Assembly: GCA_026996935.1 (NCBI GenBank)
Contig: JALWJW010000444.1
Span: 1-9,045, forward strand
Direction of reading: 5' to 3'
Length of the DNA stretch: 9,045 nt
Source of the DNA: Hyphomicrobiales bacterium
GTDB taxonomy: Bacteria; Pseudomonadota; Alphaproteobacteria; Rhizobiales; Aestuariivirgaceae
Positions 1 to 6,284 of the stretch are shown here, piece after piece. Both the position numbers and the translations under genes were made by a program. A model generated the notes under the pieces. It ran no database searches. It was not told the origin of the DNA and saw only the letters and a list, made by a program, of their open reading frames with translations. Every line of letters starts with the position of its first letter. The first letter of the stretch is position 1.

Positions 1-1485
1 AAACCCACATGCCAAACCAATATCAACATTGCGGTCTTCATAAGCTGAAATCCATTTGGTATTTTTCATTTCACCCTTGGCCAGCATTGGCCCGGCTTGC
101 ATTGAGGTGTGAATCTCATCGCCCGTGCGATCTAAAAATCCAGTATTAATGAAACACACGCGCTCGCGGGCCGCGTGGATGCAAGCCGCCAGATTGGCAG
201 AGGTGCGACGCTCTTCATCCATGATGCCCATTTTAAGGGTAAGCGGGGGCATCTTAAGGACAGTCTCCACTGCACCAAACAAGTCATTGGCAAAGGCAAC
301 TTCGTCTGGCCCGTGCATTTTTGGTACCACAAAATAAACCGAACCTGCCGCGCTATTAGACCGCTCTCCGTTTAAATCATGCAGGGCCGAACAGGCATTG
401 ATATAGGTGTCCAAAATACACTCAGGAACTTGATTACCATTTTTATCGAGTACCATTGGTGAGGTCATCAACAGACCAACATTGCGTGAGAACATTAAGG
501 CGCGACCCTTTAGGCTAAAGGGTTTTTCGTCTAATCCTGTATAGATGCGATCAGGCGAGAGCGCCCGTTTGATGGTTTTGGCTCCTTTGGTCACGTCAAC
601 ACTCAAGTCACCTTTCATCAGGCCAAGCCAGTTTGAATAAACCCCAACTTTATCTTGTGCATCAACAGCGGCAACCGAGTCTTCACAATCCATGATGGTG
701 CTTAAAGCAGATTCTAACACCACATCGCTCATACCGCTTTCATCTTGCTGGCCAACGGGGGAGGAGCGATTAAATTTCAATTCAACATGCAAGCCGTTAT
801 GTTTGCAGATAATCGCATCAGGCAAATTGGCGTCACCATTATAACCAATGCAAGCAAAAAGCTGTGTTTGCGTACCATCGCTCATTGTCACAACACAATG
901 CTCATTCTCGATCACATATGCTGTAGCATCCTTATGAGAGCCTTTTTCAAGCGGGATCGCCTGATCTAAAAAGTTTTTGGCCCAGGCAATAACCTTGGCC
1001 CCGCGCTTTGGATTATAAGCCCCGTTTGGCTGAGCACCGTCATCATCACTAATCGCATCTGTGCCATAAAGCCCGTCATATAAAGAACCCCAACGGGCAT
1101 TGGCTGCGTTAAGGGCATAACGCGCATTTGAAACGGGCACCACTAATTGCGGGCCTGCTATTAAGGCAATTTCAGGATCGACATTTTGCGTTGAAATTTC
1201 AAACGCTGCGGGTTCTTTCACCAGATATCCTATGCCGCGTAAAAAGTCTTGATATGCGCCTTGGTCAATCGGTTGGTTTTTATGCTCGACATGCCAGTCA
1301 TCAATTTGCTTTTGTAAGGTCTCACGTTTGGCAATAAGGGCGCGATTTCTCGGCCCGTATTCATTGACTATTTTTGCCAGACCGGACCAGAACTGTTCGG
1401 CGGAAACAGGCAATTGTTGCAGCAAATTCTTATTGACGAAATCGATTAGTAATTCATCGACATTGAGGGATGCCAATTGGGCCAT
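1..1485 (-). CDS. glcB: Malate synthase G (N-terminal ~495 residues, cut by window edge)
   Basis: This cytoplasmic enzyme condenses glyoxylate with acetyl-CoA to give malate and CoA. It consumes the glyoxylate made by the GlcDEF complex encoded just upstream. The minus-strand frame from 1485 is open to base 1, giving 495 codons of the roughly 720 usual for the G isoform, so the C-terminal third lies outside the window. Hallmarks of the family are visible: DCEDSVAAVD (Glu268), GRALMFSRNVG (Arg334), MGIMDEERRTS (Glu424) and NTGFLDRTGDE (Asp452). By alignment from memory these match the E. coli glyoxylate/Mg2+ site residues Glu272, Arg338, Glu427 and Asp455. The catalytic base (Asp631 in E. coli) would be in the missing part. 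The ATG at 1485 is preceded by a strong AAGGAG seven bases upstream, and MAQLASLNVDELL is a normal family start. It is the last gene seen of the glc operon, after an 89-base gap. The length and the MDEERRT block separate it from the shorter malate synthase A. Confidence 0.96.
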   Translation of the reverse strand, partial: MAQLASLNVDELLIDFVNKNLLQQLPVSAEQFWSGLAKIVNEYGPRNRALIAKRETLQKQIDDWHVEHKNQPIDQGAYQDFLRGIGYLVKEPAAFEISTQNVDPEIALIAGPQLVVPVSNARYALNAANARWGSLYDGLYGTDAISDDDGAQPNGAYNPKRGAKVIAWAKNFLDQAIPLEKGSHKDATAYVIENEHCVVTMSDGTQTQLFACIGYNGDANLPDAIICKHNGLHVELKFNRSSPVGQQDESGMSDVVLESALSTIMDCEDSVAAVDAQDKVGVYSNWLGLMKGDLSVDVTKGAKTIKRALSPDRIYTGLDEKPFSLKGRALMFSRNVGLLMTSPMVLDKNGNQVPECILDTYINACSALHDLNGERSNSAAGSVYFVVPKMHGPDEVAFANDLFGAVETVLKMPPLTLKMGIMDEERRTSANLAACIHAARERVCFINTGFLDRTGDEIHTSMQAGPMLAKGEMKNTKWISAYEDRNVDIGLACGF

Positions 1486-1521
1486 TTGTATTCTCCTTGT
1501 TTGTAAAGAGACATGGCGCAT

Positions 1522-1537
1522 TTGACCAAGTGGTCAA
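1522..1537. promoter_or_regulatory. Perfect 16-bp palindrome upstream of glcB, candidate operator
   Basis: TTGACCA-AG-TGGTCAA is a perfect inverted repeat with 7-bp arms and a 2-bp centre, 36 bases upstream of the glcB start codon. A 2-base loop is too tight for a good RNA hairpin and no U-tract follows in the direction of transcription, so a site for a dimeric DNA-binding protein is more likely than a terminator. The ACCA/TGGT half-sites recall GntR/FadR-type operators, but the order ACCA..TGGT is reversed relative to the classical TGGT..ACCA. The regulator is unknown. The symmetry is observed; the function is inferred. Confidence 0.45.
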
Positions 1538-1574
1538 TGCAATTTACCACAATGTGGAAAGGCGGCCCGGAAAA

Positions 1575-2870
1575 TTACAATCCGGCTGGTTTTGGCCCCC
1601 CATGTGCCCAATCCAAAAGTTCTATTGTGTGAATAACCGGCACACCCGCCTCATCGGCCAATTGGGTGATACAGCCAATATTGCCAGCAGCAATCACCTG
1701 TGGATTTGTGGTTTTAATATTAGCAAGTTTGCGCTGTTTAAGTGTCTCGGCCATTTCAGATTGCATAATATTATAAACCCCGGCTGACCCGCAACACAAA
1801 TGCCCCTCAGGTACATCGCTCACCGTAAAGCCCGCTTGTGACAGGAGTTGTTTCGGAAGCGTTTTGATTTTTTGACCATGCTGCATGGAACAGGCAGAGT
1901 GATATGTCACACGCAAATTTTCAGGCGCAGTATAGCTTAAATCAAGTTCTGCCAAATATTGGGTAATGTCTTTGGTGATAGCAGAAATTTTGGCCGCTTT
2001 TTGTGCATAGGTTTCATCATGGCGCAGCATATGGCCATAATCTTTGACCGTCGTGCCGCACCCTGATGCATTGATTATAATGGCATCAAGTCCATTTCCT
2101 TCTATCTCTTTTGTCCAGGCATCCACATTAGCGCGCACTTTTTCAAGTGCCCCGTCTTCCATGCCCAAATGATGCTCAAGTGAGCCGCAACAGCCCATCT
2201 CAGGCGGTAGAACCACTTCAATATCAGCCCGATTTAAAATCCGTAAAGTTGCCGCATTGATCGAGGGTTCCAGTACCGCATTGGCACAGCCTGTTAAAAT
2301 GCTGACACGGCCCTTTTTCTCTCCTTTTACACCATGCCTGCCTGTTGATAATTCACTTGATGCAGGATGCAGTTTCTTCGGGGCCAGTTTGAGCATTGTG
2401 GCCATAGGTTTTAGGGCAGGCAGCAGGGCAAAAATACCAGCGAATGGGCGAGCGATTTTTGCTGCTCTTAAACTCATCGCAAACCGCTGTGGGTAGGGGA
2501 GCGTTTTGGCCAGAACAAACCGTAAAGCGCGATCAATAAACGGCCGCTTATAGGTCTCTTGCACATGGGCGCGCGCTTCATCAACCAGATGCATATAATG
2601 AACCCCGGAAGGACACGTAGTCATACATGAAAGGCAAGAAAGACAACGATCAAGATGTTTGGTTATTTCCGCGCTGGCCCCTTTGCCTTGCTCAAACATA
2701 TCTTTGATCTGATAGATGCGTCCACGCGGGGAATCCAACTCATCACCATTAATGACATAGGTCGGACAGGTGGCCGTACAAAACCCGCAATGCACACATT
2801 TGCGCAAAATGTCATCGGCCAATTGAATGCGCGGATTGGCCAGTTGCTGCTTAGAAAATCGCGTTTGCAT
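1575..2870 (-). CDS. glcF: Glycolate dehydrogenase, iron-sulfur subunit GlcF
   Basis: This is the iron-sulfur subunit of the membrane-associated glycolate dehydrogenase, passing electrons from the flavin subunits toward the respiratory chain. It has 431 residues. Near the N terminus are two 4Fe-4S ferredoxin-type motifs: CVHCGFCTATCP (Cys25, 28, 31, 35) and CLSCLSCMTTCP (Cys76, 79, 82, 86). Two CCG (cysteine-rich, heterodisulfide-reductase-like) domains follow: Cys195, GCCGS at 226-230 and Cys271; then Cys327, LCCGS at 358-362 and Cys400. All expected cysteines are present. I chose the ATG at 2870 because it starts one base after the glcE stop (TGA-T-ATG), gives the usual MQTRFS-like start, and has GAGGAAAA inside the end of glcE. 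The longer frame from 2924 would overlap glcE by about 50 bases and adds a non-conserved leader. The tight junction suggests translational coupling. LutA and other CCG proteins share the domains, but neighbours GlcD and GlcE settle the assignment. Confidence 0.96.
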   Translation of the reverse strand: MQTRFSKQQLANPRIQLADDILRKCVHCGFCTATCPTYVINGDELDSPRGRIYQIKDMFEQGKGASAEITKHLDRCLSCLSCMTTCPSGVHYMHLVDEARAHVQETYKRPFIDRALRFVLAKTLPYPQRFAMSLRAAKIARPFAGIFALLPALKPMATMLKLAPKKLHPASSELSTGRHGVKGEKKGRVSILTGCANAVLEPSINAATLRILNRADIEVVLPPEMGCCGSLEHHLGMEDGALEKVRANVDAWTKEIEGNGLDAIIINASGCGTTVKDYGHMLRHDETYAQKAAKISAITKDITQYLAELDLSYTAPENLRVTYHSACSMQHGQKIKTLPKQLLSQAGFTVSDVPEGHLCCGSAGVYNIMQSEMAETLKQRKLANIKTTNPQVIAAGNIGCITQLADEAGVPVIHTIELLDWAHGGPKPAGL

Positions 2871-2871
2871 A

Positions 2872-4062
2872 TCAGCTATTTTCCTCATACATGCGAGCCG
2901 GGTTAAGCACGCCTTGTGGATCAAAAACGCTTTTTACCCGCTGTGAAAGACGTGCAAGCGCATCAGGCTGGGGTTGGAATACTGCTGATCCGGCGCGTGA
3001 CTTTTTGCTTGCCCGAAATAAAGTTGCATGACCCCCGGTTTTTGCAATAGTGCTGCGTACCTGCGCCGCGCAAGCGGTTTTTTCGCCATGAATTTCAAGC
3101 CAGATCAACCCACCGCCCCAGTCCATAAGTGCAGTTACATCAAGGTGCTGTTCAATCAACGCCAGAGCTTTGGCGCCAGATGCCGGCGGCACACTAATCC
3201 GCCAAATGGGGCTTTCTGCGTTGCTGCTTAACGCTTTAACATCGCGGATATCTGCCCATAATTTAGCCGACTTGGCTTTGCCCAGAACATCGATTTCACC
3301 ATATTCGGACAAGATTTTTTGTAGCGTTGCAACGCGTGATTTAACCGAAGGCTTAACCCCCTCAAGGCGCAAAACTGTACGCTCGTCGGGCAAGTGTGCT
3401 GCGCCAGAAACATCAACCACACTGCCCAGCGCTTTGGTCATGGCACGGTTGGCTGTGGCGACATCAAGGCCTGTTAAAACCAGTGTGCTTTCGGTTTCAG
3501 GTTTTGGCAGCACTTTAAAGGTAAGTTGTGTCATGGCCGCAAGTGTCCCCCAGGACGAAGTGAGAACTTTTGGCAAATCATATCCCGTAACGTTTTTAAC
3601 AACGCGGCCCCCTGATTTAAAAATTTCACCACGCCCCGAAACAGCCCGCGCGCCAAGCACATGATCGCGCACGCTACCTGCTTTTACCCGCCGTGGCCCC
3701 GCAAATCCGCATGCCACCATGCCGCCTAAGGTACCAGATGTTTTATTGCCTAAAAGGTGTGAAAAGTTTGGCGGTTCAAATTCAAATTGTTGATTGTTGT
3801 CAGCCAATAGGCGCTCAATTTCAGCCAGTGTTGAACCTGCCCCTGCACCTAAAACCAGTTCTTCTGGTTCATAAAGTTGAACCCCGCTAAGGTCAGATAA
3901 ATCCAATCCACAAGTGGTCTGCATTGGTTTTCCAACATTTCGGCGCGTATGTGTGCCAAACACATCAATACGTTGCTTATTGGTCAAAGCCCATTTCACC
4001 ATGTCGCAAACATCTGCCTCACTGGCAGGTTTAAATGTTTGGTTTTTTTCTTGATTGCTCAT
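2872..4062 (-). CDS. glcE: Glycolate dehydrogenase, FAD-binding subunit GlcE
   Basis: This is the second flavin-fold subunit of glycolate dehydrogenase, acting with GlcD and GlcF to oxidise glycolate to glyoxylate. From the ATG at 4062 it has 396 residues. The N-terminal half is a PCMH-type FAD-binding domain: GTHTRRNVG near 36-44, a GAGAGSTLAEIE stretch near 72-83, then GTLGGMVACGFAGPRR near 110-125 and GGRVVKNVTGYDLPK near 151-165, which are typical of GlcE. The C terminus carries FDPQGVLNPAR, the closing motif of FAD-linked oxidases of this group. The length fits the family, being slightly longer than E. coli GlcE. The start is uncertain: a GTG lies directly after the glcD stop at 4074 (adding four residues), while the ATG at 4062 has AGGTG about ten bases upstream and is preferred. 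Either way the gene abuts glcD and its stop is one base from glcF, so the three subunits should be co-translated in step. Confidence 0.94.
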   Translation of the reverse strand: MSNQEKNQTFKPASEADVCDMVKWALTNKQRIDVFGTHTRRNVGKPMQTTCGLDLSDLSGVQLYEPEELVLGAGAGSTLAEIERLLADNNQQFEFEPPNFSHLLGNKTSGTLGGMVACGFAGPRRVKAGSVRDHVLGARAVSGRGEIFKSGGRVVKNVTGYDLPKVLTSSWGTLAAMTQLTFKVLPKPETESTLVLTGLDVATANRAMTKALGSVVDVSGAAHLPDERTVLRLEGVKPSVKSRVATLQKILSEYGEIDVLGKAKSAKLWADIRDVKALSSNAESPIWRISVPPASGAKALALIEQHLDVTALMDWGGGLIWLEIHGEKTACAAQVRSTIAKTGGHATLFRASKKSRAGSAVFQPQPDALARLSQRVKSVFDPQGVLNPARMYEENS

Positions 4063-4074
4063 TCTGTCTCGCAC

Positions 4075-5571
4075 CTAAAAACGTGGAATATCGGGGAAGG
4101 GTAGCTTGCCGCCACTAATGTGCATTTTGCCCATTTCGGCGCAATGATAAAGCTGAGGAAAAACCTTGCCCGGGTTAAGCAGACCTTTGGCATCAAAGGC
4201 GCATTTCAACCGCTGTTGGTGTTCCATATCGGTCTGGCTGAACATGGCAGGCATCAGGTCCCGTTTTTCAACGCCAACCCCATGCTCGCCGGTTAAAACG
4301 CCGCCCACTTCAACACAAAGTTTTAGAATATCGGCGCCAAACTCTTCGGTTTTCTCCAGTTCGCCAGGCACATTGGCATCATATAATATAAGCGGGTGCA
4401 TATTGCCGTCACCGGCATGAAATACATTGGCAACGCGCAGGTCATATTTGGCTGACATTTCGGCCATACGCGACAAAACCGTAGGCAATTGATGACGCGG
4501 GATGGTGCCATCCATACAATAATAGTCAGGTGAAATTCGCCCAACTGCAGGAAAAGCAGCTTTGCGCCCGGCCCAAAAATTCAATCGCTCTTCTTCATTG
4601 GTAGATGCTAGAACGGATACCGCCTTATTGTCGTGTGCAATTTTGGAAACAGCGTCAATCAAATGGTCAACTTCAACCTCTGGCCCGTCCAGTTCAACAA
4701 TCAATAAAGCCTCAACATCTAGTGGATATCCGGCATGAACGAAATCTTCAGCCGCATGAATGGCAGGCTTGTCCATCATTTCCATGCCTGCTGCAATAAC
4801 ACCGCTTGAAATTACATCTGCAACACATTGCCCGGCATTTTCACTGGATGGAAAACCGATCAATAAGGCGCGCGCGGTTTCAGGTTTGCGCAAAATACGC
4901 ACCGTGACTTTGGTGATGACGCCAAGCAGTCCTTCCGATCCTGTCAGAATCCCCATGAGGTCATAGCCCTCGCTATCCATGTGTTTGCCACCGATCTGGA
5001 TAACTTCACCAGTAATCAAAACCACCTCAAAGCCCAAAACATTATTAGTGGTAAGGCCATATTTTAAACTGTGCACACCACCCGAATTTTCAGCGATATT
5101 GCCGCCAATCGAACAGGCAATTTGTGAGGAGGGATCAGGGGCATAATAAAACCCCTGCGCCTCGACTGCGTGGGTGATGCCAAGGTTGGTCACGCCCGGT
5201 TCCACCGTTACACAGCGATTATCATAATCAATATCAAGGATTTTGTTGAACTTGCCCATACCAAGCAAAACCCCGTCTTCAAGAGGCAAAGCGCCACCAG
5301 AAAGAGACGTGCCAGCCCCGCGTGGCACCACGCGAATGTCATTATCATGGCAATATTTTAAAACCTGTGAGACCTGCTCGGTTGTTTGAGGCAATACCAC
5401 CACCAAAGGAATTTGCCGATATGCGGTTAATCCATCAGATTCAAACGCCCGCATTTCATTTTCGTGAGAAATGACCGCTTCGCCTGGGCAAATGGCTTGT
5501 AAATCTGAAATGATCTTTTGTCTTGAATCAAGTGAATGCTGGTTCACATCAGGCATTTTAAGGTGGGTCAT
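4075..5571 (-). CDS. glcD: Glycolate dehydrogenase, catalytic FAD subunit GlcD
   Basis: This catalytic flavoprotein subunit oxidises glycolate (and often D-lactate) to glyoxylate. It has 498 residues, matching E. coli GlcD (about 499). The N-terminal PCMH FAD-binding domain shows RGAGTSLSGGALP (84-96), APDPSSQIACSIGGN (144-158), ENSGGVHSLKYGLT (161-174) and LTGSEGLLGV (209-218). The C-terminal FAD-oxidase domain shows the metal-binding HAGDGNMHP (385-393), GEHGVG (428-433) and LNPGK (465-469). The tail GGKLPFPDIPRF closely resembles the E. coli GlcD end. It is the first gene of the minus-strand operon, and glcE begins at or just after its stop. The ATG at 5571 has no clear Shine-Dalgarno sequence (GCCTAAAAA precedes it); an in-frame ATG at 5556 is no better, so the start carries some doubt. 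Related FAD-linked D-lactate dehydrogenases exist, but adjacency to glcE, glcF and glcB supports glycolate. Confidence 0.97.
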   Translation of the reverse strand: MTHLKMPDVNQHSLDSRQKIISDLQAICPGEAVISHENEMRAFESDGLTAYRQIPLVVVLPQTTEQVSQVLKYCHDNDIRVVPRGAGTSLSGGALPLEDGVLLGMGKFNKILDIDYDNRCVTVEPGVTNLGITHAVEAQGFYYAPDPSSQIACSIGGNIAENSGGVHSLKYGLTTNNVLGFEVVLITGEVIQIGGKHMDSEGYDLMGILTGSEGLLGVITKVTVRILRKPETARALLIGFPSSENAGQCVADVISSGVIAAGMEMMDKPAIHAAEDFVHAGYPLDVEALLIVELDGPEVEVDHLIDAVSKIAHDNKAVSVLASTNEEERLNFWAGRKAAFPAVGRISPDYYCMDGTIPRHQLPTVLSRMAEMSAKYDLRVANVFHAGDGNMHPLILYDANVPGELEKTEEFGADILKLCVEVGGVLTGEHGVGVEKRDLMPAMFSQTDMEHQQRLKCAFDAKGLLNPGKVFPQLYHCAEMGKMHISGGKLPFPDIPRF

Positions 5572-5646
5572 TTTTTAGGCCTTATTGTTTTTTCGCGACA
5601 TATTGCCATAAATGTGGCGGTGTTCATGATTTAACCACGTTTTGGT

Positions 5647-5662
5647 GTATATGTGCATATAC
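5647..5662. promoter_or_regulatory. Perfect 16-bp palindrome in the divergent glcD/cytochrome intergenic region
   Basis: GTATATG-TG-CATATAC is a perfect inverted repeat with 7-bp arms and a 2-bp centre. It lies 75 bases upstream of glcD and 106 bases upstream of the cytochrome c gene. On the minus strand it overlaps a weak sigma70-like arrangement (TTGCCC, 15 bases, TATACA at 5672-5646), so a bound regulator could block or activate glcD transcription. The position suggests an operator for one or both divergent genes. The regulator cannot be named; GlcC-like GntR proteins control glc operons elsewhere, but none is encoded here. Confidence 0.45.
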
Positions 5663-5743
5663 CGCTGGGCAACGCTTCCATCTATGTTATACGTCTTTCG
5701 TAGACAACATAAAGAACGCTGTTCAAAGCGTGAGATAGTATTT

Positions 5744-5749
5744 TATAAT
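5744..5749 (+). promoter_or_regulatory. Possible -10 box for the cytochrome c gene
   Basis: An exact TATAAT sits 19 bases before the cytochrome c start codon. The best matching -35 is poor (TTCAAA at 5722-5727, 16-base spacer). Transcription would start about base 5756, leaving only a short leader that just contains the AGGGA ribosome binding site (5756-5760). The sequence here is AT-rich, so this could be chance. Confidence 0.25.
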
Positions 5750-5768
5750 ATGGAAAGGGAAATCCACA

Positions 5769-6149
5769 ATGAAACTAAAGTTAGCTCTTGCTGGTCTGAT
5801 GATCGCTCTTGCCCCAACACTTGCGCATGCTGAAGGCGATGCTGCAAAAGGCGAAAAAGTATACAAGAAATGCAAATCTTGTCACACTGTTAAAAAAGAG
5901 AAAAACAAGGTTGGTCCACATCTTGTTGGTGTTTTTGGTCGTGCAGCCGGTTCTGTTGAAGGCTTTAAATATTCCAAAGCACTGAAAGCAAAAGCTGCTG
6001 AAATTGGAAACTGGAATGAAACTAATCTCGATGAGTGGTTGGCCAACCCTAAGAAGTTTCTTGGTGGCAGATCTAAAATGACTTTCAAATTGAAAAAAGA
6101 ACAGCAACGTGCAGACGTAATTGCATATTTGAAATCACTTGCTAAATAA
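5769..6149 (+). CDS. Secreted class I cytochrome c (c2/c550-like)
   Basis: This is a small periplasmic electron carrier with one covalently bound heme. It has 126 residues. An N-terminal signal peptide (MKLKLALAGLMIALAPTLAHA) is probably cut after AHA at residue 21. The heme-binding CKSCH follows close to the mature N terminus, with VGPHLVGVFGRAAGS after it (the family Gly-Pro after the heme motif). SKMTF supplies the likely distal Met ligand, and the terminal helix ADVIAYLKSLAK is typical of class I cytochromes. The mature protein is very basic: about 24 Lys/Arg against 11 Asp/Glu, as in cytochromes c2 and mitochondrial cytochrome c, which dock on acidic partner surfaces. A good AGGGA lies eight bases upstream of the ATG. 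The gene is divergent from the glc operon and is closed by a strong terminator, so it is probably transcribed alone. The physiological partners (bc1 complex, an oxidase, or one of the adjacent dehydrogenases) cannot be read from the sequence. Confidence 0.93.
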   Translation: MKLKLALAGLMIALAPTLAHAEGDAAKGEKVYKKCKSCHTVKKEKNKVGPHLVGVFGRAAGSVEGFKYSKALKAKAAEIGNWNETNLDEWLANPKKFLGGRSKMTFKLKKEQQRADVIAYLKSLAK

Positions 6150-6156
6150 TTTGGCT

Positions 6157-6176
6157 AAATAAGCTTAGGCTTATTT
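6157..6176 (+). repeat. Perfect 8-bp hairpin just after the cytochrome c stop
   Basis: AAATAAGC-TTAG-GCTTATTT is a perfect inverted repeat with a four-base loop, beginning eight bases after the stop codon. It is AT-rich and has only three T residues after its stem, so it is unlikely to terminate on its own. It may stabilise the 3' end or assist the terminator that follows. Confidence 0.5.
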
Positions 6177-6189
6177 CAGGTCAATATTG

Positions 6190-6220
6190 ACGGCAATCGC
6201 AGCGCGGTTGCCGTTTTTTT
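6190..6220 (+). terminator. Intrinsic terminator of the cytochrome c gene
   Basis: ACGGCAATCGC, a three-base loop AGC, then GCGGTTGCCGT form an 11-bp stem with a single G-T wobble, followed by an uninterrupted run of seven T residues (6214-6220). This is a textbook rho-independent terminator on the plus strand. It separates the cytochrome gene from the lactate dehydrogenase-like operon, which therefore needs its own promoter. Confidence 0.92.
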
Positions 6221-6222
6221 AT

Positions 6223-6251
6223 TTGCCAAATTTTGAAAAAGTGCCAATGAT
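6223..6251 (+). promoter_or_regulatory. Candidate sigma70 promoter of the right-hand operon
   Basis: TTGCCA (6223-6228, five of six to TTGACA), a 17-base spacer and AATGAT (6246-6251, four of six to TATAAT) lie directly after the terminator. They would start transcription near 6258, about 27 bases before the ATG at 6285. The location is right for a gene that follows a strong terminator, but the match is moderate and is not experimental evidence. Confidence 0.35.
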
Positions 6252-6284
6252 ACACCTCGCAAATCCCCCCTTATGAGGTCAATC

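Noticed and set aside
1547..1557. CCACA-A-TGTGG dyad as a glcF terminator
   Set aside because: The stem is only five bases with a one-base loop and has no U-tract, so it cannot be a convincing terminator.
1470..1787. 105-codon plus-strand open frame across the glcB-glcF gap
   Set aside because: It is antisense to both glc genes, lacks domain features and has a composition typical of a shadow frame.
2871..2924. Longer GlcF starting at 2924
   Set aside because: It adds an 18-residue leader not seen in the family and overlaps glcE, whereas the ATG at 2870 fits the stop-start junction and has a ribosome site.
3170..3664. 164-codon plus-strand open frame
   Set aside because: It lies wholly antisense to glcE, resembles no known protein and is explained by codon bias of the real gene.
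5642..5833. Short plus-strand frame running into the cytochrome c start
   Set aside because: It has a non-ATG start with no ribosome site and overlaps the cytochrome signal-peptide codons in another frame.
5781..6107. 108-codon minus-strand frame inside the cytochrome c gene
   Set aside because: Its Phe-rich sequence is the mirror of the lysine-rich cytochrome; the plus strand has the signal peptide, heme motif and terminator.
6273..6284. Upstream ATG for the LldD-like protein
   Set aside because: It has no Shine-Dalgarno sequence, and its own bases (ATGAGG) serve as the ribosome site of the ATG at 6285.
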